Part shown: in pieces, positions 1 through 10,697 of the stretch | Position numbering within the stretch: position 1 is the stretch's first letter | How the letters are laid out: every line of letters begins with the position of its first letter | Notes under the pieces: model-generated | Seen by the model: only the letters and a program-made list of their open reading frames with translations | Databases searched by the model: none | What the model was told of the DNA's origin: nothing | Position numbers and translations under genes: made by a program | DNA from: Thermoflexus hugenholtzii JAD2 | GTDB lineage: Bacteria > Chloroflexota > Dehalococcoidia > UBA2979 | Direction: 5' to 3' | Assembly: GCA_945903275.1 (NCBI GenBank) | Contig: CAMDNW010000003.1 | Coordinates: 1-64,000, forward strand | DNA length: 64,000 nt

Positions 1-1727
1 TCGCAGGGGCTGCGTTGCTCGGCTGCGGCGGCGGTGACAGTTCAGCATCAAGTGGCAGTTCAGCATCAAGCGGCGCACCGGCTGGCAGCCCAATGGCAGA
101 CTCCGGAGCCCCAAAGAACGTCAAGCGCGCCGAAGGCTTCGACCCGAAAATGGGTGACGTCGCCATTAACAATAAGAAGAAGATCGAAGGAGGTACAGTC
201 CGTCGCCACTCGACCGACACCTCGCGAGAACAAGACCCGGATGTCTCCATCGCCGGTTCCGTCATGGAGATGGTCAACGACCGCCTTGCCTATGCCAACG
301 GCTGGACGATGAAGGTCACCCCTGACCTGCTCTCTTCATACGAACTCACTGACAAGACCGGTCTCGAGATGGTCTTCAAGATCCGGCCTGGAATTAAGAC
401 CTACAACCGCGCTCCTGTGAACGGCCGGGTGTTCACCGCCAAGGATGTCGCGTACAGCCTCATGCGCAAGGCTGGCAAGGTCGACGCGAAGGCCGCCGCC
501 AAGTACGCGCGTGTCACGCAGTTCGCTGGTCTAGAGAAGGCTGAAGCGGTCGACGATGTCACAATAAAGCTGACCTTCAGCAAACCGAACGGCTCGATCA
601 TGCAGGCGCTGACTGACCCCCGCGCCCAGATGATACCCATCGAACAGGACACGATCGGCTACAAGGATCCAACGAAGTTCGTCGGCACCGGCGCGTGGAT
701 ACAGACGGAATACCTAGACGGTGCGCGCGAGGTCTTCAAGGCCAACCCCGACTACTACCGAAAATTCGACGAGGGCGGGCGACCCGGCTACGACACCATG
801 GAACGGATCACGATCTCCGACCGGTCTTCAGCGCTCGCGGCATTCATCAGCGGTCAGATTTCCGAGTACGGCGGAGTGCAACCCCAAGAAGAGCCGCAGA
901 TCAAAGCATCCTCAAAAGACTCTCAGTGGTTCCTGTGGCCCGGCCCAACTTGGGACCACATCGCCATGAACCTGACATTGCCCAACGGCATGTTCAAGGA
1001 CGACAGAGTACGTCAGGCAATCATGCTCGCCGTTGATTACAAGGCCCTTGCGGACCCGCTCGGCAGGGGCTGGATTTACTCCGCGATCACGCACTCGCAG
1101 TTTCCGGAGTCACTGTCCTCTGAGCAGGTTTCGAAGCTCCCCGGCTACAACCCTGCCACTAAGGCTGCCGACATCGCCGAGGCTGTAAAGCTGATGGAAG
1201 CCGCCGGACACAAGGATGGCGCCGGCATGAAATTCAAGTCGATCAACAGCGGCCCTTCCGTCTCCGACTCAAATGTTCGTGTGAAGGACATGCTCAACAG
1301 CGTCTGGAAGAAGATGGAGATCGCACTTGGTCCGGCGCCGGACTACGCGTCGTTCACCAACGTCCTCAACAACAAGGACTACGAGTTCCGTGTCTACAAC
1401 CACACCAGTGTGCCAGACGGCGCCATCGACGCTGTGACCTACTGGCACACCAAGGGCGGAAGAAACTACCAAGGCTACAGCCAGCCATGGGCTGACGCGA
1501 TCCTAGACAAATTGTCGCTGGCTCAAACCACCCAAGAGCGCAAGGATCTGTTGCAACAGTTCACGACCCGCATCCTCAAGGAGGGGCCACCGCTGATCCT
1601 CACGCGCACTCCCCCGGACAACCTAGCGGTGCGCGGCAACGTCGCTGGCTATGACCTTGTTTCCGGGCCATGGGCATACCGCCAGTACTGGGTTGGTCTG
1701 CGCTGGCTCTGGCAGACCCAGGCCTAA
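1..1727 (+). CDS. ABC transporter substrate-binding lipoprotein, extracellular family 5 (peptide/oligopeptide type), 5' end outside window
   Basis: Frame open from base 1; lipobox-like AALLGCGGG followed by Ser/Gly linker; SBP_bac_5-like body (MKVTPDLLSSYELTDKTGLEMVFKIRPGIK, TAKDVAYSLMR, RVRQAIMLAVDYKAL). Confidence 0.88.
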   Translation, partial: AGAALLGCGGGDSSASSGSSASSGAPAGSPMADSGAPKNVKRAEGFDPKMGDVAINNKKKIEGGTVRRHSTDTSREQDPDVSIAGSVMEMVNDRLAYANGWTMKVTPDLLSSYELTDKTGLEMVFKIRPGIKTYNRAPVNGRVFTAKDVAYSLMRKAGKVDAKAAAKYARVTQFAGLEKAEAVDDVTIKLTFSKPNGSIMQALTDPRAQMIPIEQDTIGYKDPTKFVGTGAWIQTEYLDGAREVFKANPDYYRKFDEGGRPGYDTMERITISDRSSALAAFISGQISEYGGVQPQEEPQIKASSKDSQWFLWPGPTWDHIAMNLTLPNGMFKDDRVRQAIMLAVDYKALADPLGRGWIYSAITHSQFPESLSSEQVSKLPGYNPATKAADIAEAVKLMEAAGHKDGAGMKFKSINSGPSVSDSNVRVKDMLNSVWKKMEIALGPAPDYASFTNVLNNKDYEFRVYNHTSVPDGAIDAVTYWHTKGGRNYQGYSQPWADAILDKLSLAQTTQERKDLLQQFTTRILKEGPPLILTRTPPDNLAVRGNVAGYDLVSGPWAYRQYWVGLRWLWQTQA

Positions 1728-1737
1728 CCCGCTATTC

Positions 1738-1772
1738 AACCACTGCCCCGGCCGATGGCCGGGGCAGTGGTT
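1738..1772. terminator. Strong hairpin terminator candidate (16-bp stem, 3-nt loop)
   Basis: AACCACTGCCCCGGCC-GAT-GGCCGGGGCAGTGGTT immediately after the stop of the upstream CDS. Confidence 0.8.
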
Positions 1773-1893
1773 TCCACAGCCAGTCCTCCCGCGAGGGGTT
1801 CTCCCTTGCGGGCGAACCCCTCGGACACGAGGGCCGAGCAATCGGTTTTTGTTATGTCTTTACCTGCATACCACTGATGCGCTTGAGTCGACG

Positions 1894-2145
1894 CTACAGG
1901 CCTCCCTCACCCCAACGCATCACCATATCGTGATTCCACGCGAAGAACGGCCTCACAACCCGCGCGAGCAGACTCACCCACAGCCGCGTCGTCCGCACAT
2001 CACAACTGTAGGTCGCATCCGTTCTACCCATCGAGGCCTCAAGGCGCCACCACTCGCTACCCGCCAGTCCACCGAACGCCTCGCCGATGATCGCGCGGCA
2101 TATCTCGATACGTACCGTGCGATTGAACACCAGACCGTACGGCAA
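1894..2145 (-). pseudogene. C-terminal part of an SRPBCC-like protein, apparently truncated or disrupted
   Basis: GEAFGGLAGSEWWRLEASMGRTDATYSCDVRTTRLWVSLLARVVRPFFAWNHDMVMRWGEGGL resembles SRPBCC C-termini; only about 80 aa open, N-terminal half not found in frame. Confidence 0.45.
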
Positions 2146-2259
2146 TCGGCTCCGCCGTACGTTCCCGATGCCATCCGCATCACCGCCTTAACCAAGGCGC
2201 CGATGTATCAGTGCGAAACACGAAACAAGGCGGTATTCGGCCACCAGTGATGCGCCTCG

Positions 2260-3645
2260 CTACGGCAGATCGCGCACTTTCGGCACCCACAGCAGGCCAA
2301 TGGCCGCGACCACCACCAGCGAAAACGCCGTCACGCCGATCGCCCATTGGATCCCGACTACCGAAGCCATCATGCCCACGAGGAACGTGCCGAACGAGAC
2401 CAGACTGAACTCCATCATGAACACGCTCATCACACGGCCCTGGTACGCCGGGTGAGTGTAACTCATGATGAGGATGTTCCCGAGCGACATGCGCCCCGCC
2501 GACCCCAATCCAACCGCCAGCATGATCACCGTCGTCAGCCAGAACGAGGTCGAAGCCGCGAACGCCATCAGCGCCACACCTAGCACTAAGGCACTCCACA
2601 GGAACATCTTACCCCGCGCCCGGTTCGGCATCGAAGCGATCACGAGCGACCCCACCAGCGAGCCGACGCCCGTCACGCTCCACAGGATCCCAAGGCCTTC
2701 CGGCCCCGAGTCCAGCACCTGCTTCACAAACCCTGCCATCATCTGCATGTAGGGCATCGACATCAGTACGATGAAGAAATTCACCGTCAACAGCATGAAC
2801 ACGACCGAGTCCTGCCGGATGTAACGGATGCCATCGGCGATATCTCGGAAGCCGCCGCCCAATGTCTTCGCATTCGTGCGATGCTCCGCCCACGCCATGC
2901 CGCCGAAGCCCGTTTCCTCCTGCTCGCGCAGCACCGCATGGTCGTCGTCGCTCATCACATGCTTCTGCACCGGCATCAGCGTGATCATCGCGATGAAGAT
3001 CAGCGCCGCCATCACATAGAACACCCCATCGGCGCCGATCAGCGCGATCAGGATACCGCCGAGCGCCGGGACGCCCATACGCGTGACGTTGAGGCCCGCC
3101 ATGTTCAGCGCGATCGCGTTCGTGAGCCGTGCTGGCCCGACGATCTCCGGAATAAACGCCTGCCGCGCCGGGCCCACAATGGCGAATACTGCCCCCTGCA
3201 ATGCAGCTAGCGCCAGCAGGTGCCAGTACGCGAGCATCCCAAACGAGATCAGCAGCGCGATGACAAACGTCCCCAGCGCGCTGATCGCCTGCCCGGTCTG
3301 CACCACCGCCTTCTTCGGCGCACGGTCAGCCACTACCCCGCCGACAAAGCCGAGCACGATCCCCGGCACCGAACTGACCAGCGCGACCGTACCCAGCGCT
3401 GCGTACGAGCCGGTCAACTCGTAGACCAGCCACGGGTTGACCACCATCTGCATGTGCATCGAGGAGAACTGCGAGAGCATCGAGACAGAGAACCAGCGGA
3501 ACGAATGATCCTGTAACGCATCAAACGTACGTAGCGAGCCTAGACCACCCTCGCGAGGCCCGCTCGGTGCGTCGTCTGCCATCATCACGGGACGCGCAGC
3601 CTCCGAGGCCGCCGTTACGACCCCACCCGCATCCTGGTCAGGCAT
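2260..3645 (-). CDS. MFS transporter
   Basis: 461 aa with repeated hydrophobic segments and MFS-like loop VVADRAPKKAVVQTGQ. Confidence 0.85.
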   Translation of the reverse strand: MPDQDAGGVVTAASEAARPVMMADDAPSGPREGGLGSLRTFDALQDHSFRWFSVSMLSQFSSMHMQMVVNPWLVYELTGSYAALGTVALVSSVPGIVLGFVGGVVADRAPKKAVVQTGQAISALGTFVIALLISFGMLAYWHLLALAALQGAVFAIVGPARQAFIPEIVGPARLTNAIALNMAGLNVTRMGVPALGGILIALIGADGVFYVMAALIFIAMITLMPVQKHVMSDDDHAVLREQEETGFGGMAWAEHRTNAKTLGGGFRDIADGIRYIRQDSVVFMLLTVNFFIVLMSMPYMQMMAGFVKQVLDSGPEGLGILWSVTGVGSLVGSLVIASMPNRARGKMFLWSALVLGVALMAFAASTSFWLTTVIMLAVGLGSAGRMSLGNILIMSYTHPAYQGRVMSVFMMEFSLVSFGTFLVGMMASVVGIQWAIGVTAFSLVVVAAIGLLWVPKVRDLP

Positions 3646-3714
3646 CTGCTGCTCGATTCACGACACACCGGATTTACGGGGGTGGCACATCATAACGCCC
3701 GCGATGCCGTCAGC

Positions 3715-4818
3715 CTACCCGCCGCCCTGCCCAGGCACGAGGTCAGCGCCGATCCCTGCAACCGACCCGCACCCGCACAGCGCCATCGCCCGCGCGAACT
3801 CCTCGTGCAACAGTGCCAGCACGCGCGCCACCCCCGCCTCACCATCTACCGCGAGGCCCCACAGCACTGGCCTGCCAATGAGCACCGCCGCCGCCCCCAG
3901 CGCCACTGCCTTCACGATGTCGGTACCTCGCCGCACGCCACCATCCAACAGCACCGGCACGCGCCCCGCGACCGCCTCAACAACCTCCCGAAGCACATCG
4001 ATAGTCGCCGGCGCCGAGTCGAGCTGCCGACCGCCGTGGTTCGACACGATGATACCTGCCGCTCCGTGCGAGACCGCGAGGCGTGCGTCGTCCCCGCGCA
4101 CGACGCCCTTCACCAGTACCGGCAGCCGCGACACCGACCGCAGCCAGTCCACGTCGTCCCACGTCAGTGCCGGATCGATGCGCGAAGTGAAGTAGCGCGC
4201 GAGGCCCGACTCCTCGCCAGCCGGCCGCACCTCTTGCCCTTCCTCAGGCACCAGGTTCGCCGGGTACATGCCCTCCGGCAGCACGAAGCGGTTGCGCACA
4301 TCGCGCTCGCGCGATCCGAGCACCGGCGCATCGACGGTGAGCACCAGCGATTCGTACCCCGCCGCCTCGGCACGCTCCACCAGCGACCGTGTCAGCGCGC
4401 GATCCCGGAACACATACACCTGAAACCATCGAGGCCCACCGCCCGCCTCGACTACCGCTTCAAGGCTGTACGTGGACAGTGTGCTCAACGTCTGCGTCAC
4501 GCCCGCCGCGGCGCACGCCCGCGCCACCGCTATCTCCCCGTCCGGGTGCGCGAGGCGTGCGAATGCCGTCGGGGCGACGATCAGCGGCAACGGGTGCCGC
4601 CGCCCAAACACCTCCACCGAGGTATCAGGCACGCCCACCCCGCGCAGCACTCGAGGCCGCAGCGCCAGCCGCTCGAACGCCTCGCGATTGCGCCGCAGCG
4701 TCACCTCGTCATCCGCCCCGGACGCGAAGTAGTCGTAGGTCATCACCGGCAGTCGCGCGGCGGCGAGGCGCCCGTACTCGGCGATGCTGACCGGTGGTGG
4801 CTCAGACGGTGTGGTCAC
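3715..4818 (-). CDS. FMN-dependent alpha-hydroxy-acid oxidizing protein (glycolate/lactate oxidase family)
   Basis: YDYFASGADDEVTLRRN, LPLIVAPTAFARLAHPDGE, PVLVKGV, GIIVSNHGGRQLDSAPATID, LDGGVRRGTDIVKA. Confidence 0.93.
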   Translation of the reverse strand: MTTPSEPPPVSIAEYGRLAAARLPVMTYDYFASGADDEVTLRRNREAFERLALRPRVLRGVGVPDTSVEVFGRRHPLPLIVAPTAFARLAHPDGEIAVARACAAAGVTQTLSTLSTYSLEAVVEAGGGPRWFQVYVFRDRALTRSLVERAEAAGYESLVLTVDAPVLGSRERDVRNRFVLPEGMYPANLVPEEGQEVRPAGEESGLARYFTSRIDPALTWDDVDWLRSVSRLPVLVKGVVRGDDARLAVSHGAAGIIVSNHGGRQLDSAPATIDVLREVVEAVAGRVPVLLDGGVRRGTDIVKAVALGAAAVLIGRPVLWGLAVDGEAGVARVLALLHEEFARAMALCGCGSVAGIGADLVPGQGGG

Positions 4819-4895
4819 GCCCAGAGGTGTACCTCGTCCGCGTCTCGGTGACTAGCAGCCGTGCCCGGTGGCCGCGTGATGGGTACACTCTCCCG

Positions 4896-6236
4896 ATGCA
4901 GAAGGCCCCCGCATCTCCTCCATCAGGCAGTCTAGGGCTGGGCCGCCGCACCGGCGATATCTTCTACGGCTGGTGGATTATCGTGGCCTCCGCGGGCATC
5001 CAGTTGCTGAATGGCGCGCTCCTCGGTCAGGCCTTTGGCGCCTACGTCGTCGTGCTGCATCAAGAGTTCAACTGGAGCAAGACGGTGCTCTCCGGCGCGT
5101 CTTCGCTGCGAGAGATGGAGTCCGGTATCGTCGGCCCGATCCAGGGCTGGTTGCTCAATCGCTTTGGCCCGCGGCTTATCTGCCAGATCGGCCTCGTCAT
5201 CTTCGCTGGCGGCTTCATCATGTTCGGCCGAGTACAGACGATCGCCGACTTCTACATCGCCTTCCTCGTCATGTCCGTCGGGGCGAGCATGAGTGGCTAC
5301 CTCACGCTGACCTATGCCGCCGTGCAGTGGTTCGAGCGTCGCCGCGCCACCGCACTTAGCCTGATGGCCACCGGTGGCGCCATCGGCGGCGTCATGGTGC
5401 GTCTCACGGTCGCATCGATGGAGCAGTTCGGCTGGCGCGAGACGACCGTATTCTCGGCGATCATCACCATCGCCATCGGCCTCCCGCTCTCATTCCTGAT
5501 CCGGTGGCGGCCAGCCGACCATGGTATGTACGTCGATGGCATCGCCCCCGCCCTCGACGCCTCCGGCCAACCCATCGAGGTTGACCCGCTGGCCTTTGGT
5601 GGCACCCGCGACTTCACGCTGCGTGAGGCGATGGCGACGCGTGCGTTCTGGTTCGTCGGCCTCGGGCACGGCTCCGCGCTCTTCGTCGTGTCGGCGCTCA
5701 ACGTCCACTTCATCTCGTACCTCGTCGAGAGCCTCGGCCTGTCGCTCGGCACGGCGACCACGATCTCATTGACGCTACCCTTCATGTTCCTCATCGGCAC
5801 GCTGATTGGCGGCCCCATCGGCGACCGCTTCTCTAAACGCTGGGTCGCCGTCGCCTGCATGATGGCGCACGCCATCGCCATCGTCGGCGTTGCCTACTCC
5901 GGCACCGTCCCTATCGTGCTGGCCTTCGCCGTATTGCATGGCCTCGCATGGGGCATCCGAGGCCCCCAGATGGCAGCGATCCGCGCGGATTACTTCGGCC
6001 GCAAGAACTTCGGCACCATCCTCGGCGTCTCCAACGTTCTGATCATCATCGGCACCATCTCTGGCCCGATCATCGCCGGGTACGTCTACGACGTGACCGG
6101 CTCCTACCGCATCGGCTTCGTCATCACCGCGGTGCTGGCAGCGGGTGGCTCGCTGTTCTTCGTCATGGCTCCTAGGCCCATGCACCCCATCGACCGCGCC
6201 CGCGCTCATGCAGCCGAGGCTGTCCCGCCCGCCTAA
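4896..6236 (+). CDS. MFS transporter (oxalate/formate antiporter-like group)
   Basis: Internal ATG at 4896 (MQKAPASPPSG...) in ORF 4794..6236; MFS topology and motifs (GGPIGDRFSKRWV). Confidence 0.85.
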   Translation: MQKAPASPPSGSLGLGRRTGDIFYGWWIIVASAGIQLLNGALLGQAFGAYVVVLHQEFNWSKTVLSGASSLREMESGIVGPIQGWLLNRFGPRLICQIGLVIFAGGFIMFGRVQTIADFYIAFLVMSVGASMSGYLTLTYAAVQWFERRRATALSLMATGGAIGGVMVRLTVASMEQFGWRETTVFSAIITIAIGLPLSFLIRWRPADHGMYVDGIAPALDASGQPIEVDPLAFGGTRDFTLREAMATRAFWFVGLGHGSALFVVSALNVHFISYLVESLGLSLGTATTISLTLPFMFLIGTLIGGPIGDRFSKRWVAVACMMAHAIAIVGVAYSGTVPIVLAFAVLHGLAWGIRGPQMAAIRADYFGRKNFGTILGVSNVLIIIGTISGPIIAGYVYDVTGSYRIGFVITAVLAAGGSLFFVMAPRPMHPIDRARAHAAEAVPPA

Positions 6237-7210
6237 CGTCCCGCCATCGCGGCCGCCGCCTCAAACGTCGCCCGCACCGACCGCCGCAGCACAGCGTCAA
6301 TGTCGTCCTCGCTCGCACCGTGCTCGCGCAGCCACGGCACTTCGAACTTCGGCACGCGCGTCCAACAATCCGAGATGCGCTCCTCACGCCACCGCCCCCA
6401 GAACCCGGCGGGCGACGCATCGTGCCCGAACGAAATCTGCTCCGAGTATCCTGCCTGGATCAGCGCCAGCGCGATCCCGCCACGCTGTGCTACGTAGTCC
6501 GGCTCCGTCGAAAAGAACCGGTCAAGGCCCACCGTCGCTCCTCGCGCCGCAAGTGACTTCAGGTAACGCAGATTCGTCGAGTCGTTCGAATGCCCGATCG
6601 TCACCGCGCGCAGGTCGAGGCCTTCGTCCTCAAAAATATCGAGCAACGGCGTGCCAAGTTCGTCCACTGCGCGCGTGTGGCAGGTGATTGGTACACCGCC
6701 CGCCTTCGCCGCCCGTGCCGCCGCCCGCGCCGTGCGCTCCAGCATCCCGCGCGGCGTGTTCTCCGGCACCGGCCCCTCGTTCAACTGGTACTCCAGGTCC
6801 CACGCGAGCTTGATGATTCCCGCGCGGATGCCGCTGCCTTCTATACCATCCTGTATCTCGCGCAGGAAATGCGCGGCGATCTCGTCCGCATCCCACTGTA
6901 AGTAGATCGGCGGGACCCAGCGGTACACGCCGCTCGCAGGCACCACGTGCACATCCGTCCGCTCCGCCACCGCCTCGAACAGCCACACCTGTCGCCCGAG
7001 GTCGAGCGGCGTAACGTCGAGGATCGCGTCGACCCCCGCAGCCCGCGCCTGCTCCAACGCCTCGACGCTCCGTGCGATCATCTCCTCACGGTCGAACAGG
7101 CCGGGGATGCGTTCCATTCCACCGATGCCGTTCGTCAGATGCTCGTGCGTCAGCGTGCGTCCGAGCGCCGCCGAATCAATCGGCCCGCGGATCGTCTGGA
7201 TCATGGACAT
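6233..7210 (-). CDS. Phosphotriesterase-family metal-dependent hydrolase
   Basis: LGRTLTHEHL, AGIIKLAWD, VPITCHT, VTIGHSNDS, ISFGHDASP pattern of the PTE superfamily. Confidence 0.88.
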   Translation of the reverse strand: MSMIQTIRGPIDSAALGRTLTHEHLTNGIGGMERIPGLFDREEMIARSVEALEQARAAGVDAILDVTPLDLGRQVWLFEAVAERTDVHVVPASGVYRWVPPIYLQWDADEIAAHFLREIQDGIEGSGIRAGIIKLAWDLEYQLNEGPVPENTPRGMLERTARAAARAAKAGGVPITCHTRAVDELGTPLLDIFEDEGLDLRAVTIGHSNDSTNLRYLKSLAARGATVGLDRFFSTEPDYVAQRGGIALALIQAGYSEQISFGHDASPAGFWGRWREERISDCWTRVPKFEVPWLREHGASEDDIDAVLRRSVRATFEAAAAMAGR

Positions 7211-7232
7211 GTCGCTTCTCCCTTCGCCCGCG

Positions 7233-8042
7233 TCAGCCGCCAGGCGTCCTCACCCCGCGCCAGGTGCGCGTCCCATTCACCACCACAAAGTGCCCAATGC
7301 TCGGTGCGGGCAGGTGGCTCGCACCCACAAGGTGGTTCCCCATCTCGATTCGGGCCAGCAGCATCTTCCGCGTCAGCACTGTCTGCACCGGGTCGCCGTC
7401 CCAAGTCGTCGGCCACTCTGGCTCCGCCACGTCCACCGGCGTAATGAACGCATCTCCGATGATGTAGGCCTCCTCGCCGCCCGACCGCACGACAATCGAG
7501 GTATGCCCGGGCGTGTGCCCCGGCGTCGGCAGCGTGATCAGCGACGGCGTCAGCGCCCGCTCGCCTTCTATCAAATCGAGCACACCCAGCGCATCGAGCG
7601 GACGTACATCGCGATTGAATGATCCGCCCTCGCGGTTCTGCTCGATGCCCCGATCCCAGTCCGCGCGCGGCACCCAGTAGCGCGCATTCACAAACCTCGG
7701 CTGCCCGCTCTCGCGTTCGAGGTTCCACCCGGTGTGGTCGCCATGCAAGTGCGTGAAGATCACGATGTCGATCTCGCCGGGCCGCACCCCGACCGCCTCG
7801 ATCTCGCGAAGCAGCGTGCCTTCGCGCTCTGGGCCGTTGCCACAATCGACGAGCACAGTGCGCCCGTCCGCGCGCAGCAGGAACGATGCGAAGTTCTGCA
7901 GCAGGTTGCCGTCGGTATCCATCAGGTGCGCGTACTGCTGGATCGCCTGGCCTGCCGCCGCGTACGTGCGCGTGGCGGGAAACGCCCCGCCCCCGTCTGA
8001 CAGCGCAACCACCTCGACGTTGCCGACCTGCACTCGTTCCAT
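7233..8042 (-). CDS. MBL-fold metallo-hydrolase
   Basis: FTHLHGDHTGWN, TPTPGHTPGHTSI, GDAFITP metallo-beta-lactamase motifs. Confidence 0.9.
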   Translation of the reverse strand: MERVQVGNVEVVALSDGGGAFPATRTYAAAGQAIQQYAHLMDTDGNLLQNFASFLLRADGRTVLVDCGNGPEREGTLLREIEAVGVRPGEIDIVIFTHLHGDHTGWNLERESGQPRFVNARYWVPRADWDRGIEQNREGGSFNRDVRPLDALGVLDLIEGERALTPSLITLPTPGHTPGHTSIVVRSGGEEAYIIGDAFITPVDVAEPEWPTTWDGDPVQTVLTRKMLLARIEMGNHLVGASHLPAPSIGHFVVVNGTRTWRGVRTPGG

Positions 8043-8057
8043 CGCGATCCCCCGTCC

Positions 8058-9341
8058 TTATCTCGCAGCCTCGGCCGCAGAGACACGCCCGTACGCACCC
8101 GTCTCGCGCAGTTCCTCGCGCGCGCGCCGCATCAGCACTGCGAACACCACTGCGCCGATTAGCGCGAGGATACCCGCATACCGGAACACCGCGTCGAGAT
8201 TCCACACCTCCACCACCAGCGCACCCAGCAACGAGCCCGTCAGGAACCCTATCGAACTCCCTGTCTGGTTCAGCCCCATGATCGAACCCATGCCCACAGC
8301 CCGCCCTACGCTCACGAAGATCGCCTGCTGCGCCGGGAACGTCACCGCCTCCGCGATCCCCACGACCGCGATCACCCCCAGCAGCCACGGCGCGATCACC
8401 GCCGGCTCCCCGAACAATTCGCCATGCCACAGCACCCGCGGCACCGAGGGGAACACGAACTGCGCCACTGCCGAGACGCACAGCCCGACTACCACCAGTT
8501 TCAGCCGATCCAGCCGGTCTGCCAGCGGCCCAAAGATCGGCTGCAGCGCTCCCGACAGCAACGACTGCGTCGCCAGCAGCACCCCGACGAACAGCGCACT
8601 GTTCGTCCCGAGGCCTTCGTCACTCACGATAAACACCGCAACAAAGGAGGAGGTCGCACCCCACCCGAGCGCCACCACCGTCTGCACCGCCAGCGCTGCC
8701 TGCACCGCCGGCCGCACGATCAATTCCTGCCAGCCGAGGTGTGGCTCCTCGGGTGCCCGATAGTCGCTCGCCGAACCTCGGTTCGGCTGCCCCCGAGCAG
8801 GCAAGAGCAGCAGCGTCGCAAGGCCGGTGCCCGCGAGCAAGAATGCCATCAACGTGAAGGCCGCATCTGCGCCCACCGCGTCGCGCACCCCGCCCCCCAG
8901 CAATGGCCCGAGGCCGAACCCGATCGTCTGCGAGATCGAGAACGCCCCCATGAACGTGCCCTCGCGTCCTGGCGGCGCGAGCCTGCCGATGTACGCCAGC
9001 GACATTGGGAAGATGCCCGCCGCGCCAAACCCCGACAGCACGCGGAAGAACACCACTAGTTCCCACGTCGGCGCAAAGATGTACCCCGCCGCGCCGATCG
9101 CGTAGATGAAGAACCCCGTGACGATGAATGGTTTCGCACCCAGCCTGTCCCCGAGCCGCCCGATGAACGGGGCGGCGATCAGCTGGGCCAGCGCCAGCCC
9201 TGAAAACGACAGCGCAACAGCCACCGCTGGCCCGTGCAGAGTGTCCCGCACATACACCGGTAGCAACGGCGATACCATCCCGATGCCGAGCATCGCGACC
9301 AGCATCGCGAACCAGAGCACGACAAAGCCTCGTGAAAACAC
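8058..9341 (-). CDS. MFS transporter
   Basis: 427 aa; motif A-like GRLGDRLGAKPFI; two blocks of TM segments. Confidence 0.88.
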   Translation of the reverse strand: MFSRGFVVLWFAMLVAMLGIGMVSPLLPVYVRDTLHGPAVAVALSFSGLALAQLIAAPFIGRLGDRLGAKPFIVTGFFIYAIGAAGYIFAPTWELVVFFRVLSGFGAAGIFPMSLAYIGRLAPPGREGTFMGAFSISQTIGFGLGPLLGGGVRDAVGADAAFTLMAFLLAGTGLATLLLLPARGQPNRGSASDYRAPEEPHLGWQELIVRPAVQAALAVQTVVALGWGATSSFVAVFIVSDEGLGTNSALFVGVLLATQSLLSGALQPIFGPLADRLDRLKLVVVGLCVSAVAQFVFPSVPRVLWHGELFGEPAVIAPWLLGVIAVVGIAEAVTFPAQQAIFVSVGRAVGMGSIMGLNQTGSSIGFLTGSLLGALVVEVWNLDAVFRYAGILALIGAVVFAVLMRRAREELRETGAYGRVSAAEAAR

Positions 9342-9404
9342 AGTCTTCCTGTCCGGCGCCCGGCGACTCTACCCCAGCCGCGTCCAGCTGACTCCCTGAG
9401 TTCG

Positions 9405-10697
9405 TTAACCTCGCGTCGGTGAGGGAGCGCGCGATGCCGAGGCGCCCGCGGGCGGCGCGATCCGCCGGAGCGACGGCACGGTAGCGAGCAACAGCAACGC
9501 GAACGCGGAGACCATCAGCGCGCCGATCGCGATCGCCGTCGGCGTTCCCACCCACGCCGCGAGAATGCCCACCGGCAGCCCGCCGACCGCCTGTAGGAAC
9601 CACGTCATGCCCCACACACCCATCACTCGCCCGCGCAACTCATCAGGCACGAGCATCTGCAATGCAGTCATGCCGATGTTCAGGTAGATCGAAGAGGTCA
9701 GCCCCGCCGCGAACAGGAACGCCAGCACTACCGGCAGTGAACGGCTGGCCGCGAACCCGGCGACACACAGCCCGAATGCCGCCGCCGCCAGCAGCATGAT
9801 CGGCCCCAACGCCGTGCTCTTCGCGAGCCGCACGATCAGGATCGTTCCGATCAGCGCACCAACGCCAACCGCTGCCCCCATCATGCCGAGCACCTCGGAA
9901 CCTTGCCCCAGCACGCTCCGCGCGAAGTTCGGCAACAGAATCGTGTACGAGGTTCCGAAGATCGAGGTAAAGAACGACAACCCGATCACCGCCGCGAACA
10001 ACTGGTTCGAGGCGATGTAGCGGATCCCCCCCAGCATCCCACCCGGCACATGCGGTCGCGTCTCGATCGGCGCGAGCCGTAGCGTCTGCAACAAGATCGC
10101 CGACACCCCGAAGCCCGCGGCGGTCACAAAGAACGCCTGCCCCGTGCCAATCACCGCGATCATCACGCCCGCGGCGGCTGGCCCCACGATCCCCATCACG
10201 TTCCAGATACCACTCATATACGCGACCGCGCTCGGGATCGCCTGCTTCTCGATCAGCCTCGGCAGCATCGCGTTCTGTGCCGGGTTGCCGAGCGACATCT
10301 GCGCACCCACCAGTGCCGACCAGACCACCACCACCCACACGTTCACCAGCCCCGCGACGATCAGCAGCGCCATCGCGAGCATCGAGACTGTCGTCCCCCA
10401 TTGCGACCACACCAGCAGCCGCTTGCTGTCGAAGCGATCCGCCAGCGCCCCCGCTGGCACCGACAGCAGGATCATCGGCAGCGCCGAGGCCACTCCCACG
10501 ATTCCCAGCCATACCGGCGACGGCGTCAGTTCCGTGACCAGCCAGCCCGAGCCGATGAACCGGAACTGCATCCCGAACACTCGAGCCACGTTTGCGAGCC
10601 AGAACCACCGGTAGTTCGGGTAGCCGAGCGCGCCGAAACGCGGCAGCGGCGAGGCATCCGAGGATTCTTGTTGGTTCGCGCCGTGACTCCAGGCCAT
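9405..10697 (-). CDS. MFS transporter
   Basis: In-frame ATG at 10697 (MAWSHGANQQESS...); PAGALADRFDSKRLLVWSQ. Confidence 0.85.
   Translation of the reverse strand: MAWSHGANQQESSDASPLPRFGALGYPNYRWFWLANVARVFGMQFRFIGSGWLVTELTPSPVWLGIVGVASALPMILLSVPAGALADRFDSKRLLVWSQWGTTVSMLAMALLIVAGLVNVWVVVVWSALVGAQMSLGNPAQNAMLPRLIEKQAIPSAVAYMSGIWNVMGIVGPAAAGVMIAVIGTGQAFFVTAAGFGVSAILLQTLRLAPIETRPHVPGGMLGGIRYIASNQLFAAVIGLSFFTSIFGTSYTILLPNFARSVLGQGSEVLGMMGAAVGVGALIGTILIVRLAKSTALGPIMLLAAAAFGLCVAGFAASRSLPVVLAFLFAAGLTSSIYLNIGMTALQMLVPDELRGRVMGVWGMTWFLQAVGGLPVGILAAWVGTPTAIAIGALMVSAFALLLLATVPSLRRIAPPAGASASRAPSPTRG

Noticed and set aside
1651-2250. 199-aa plus-strand ORF after the first gene
   Set aside because: Runs through the terminator hairpin; the opposite strand has SRPBCC-like sequence.
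7201-8481. 426-aa minus-strand Gly/Arg-rich ORF
   Set aside because: Alternate-frame shadow across MBL hydrolase and MFS genes.
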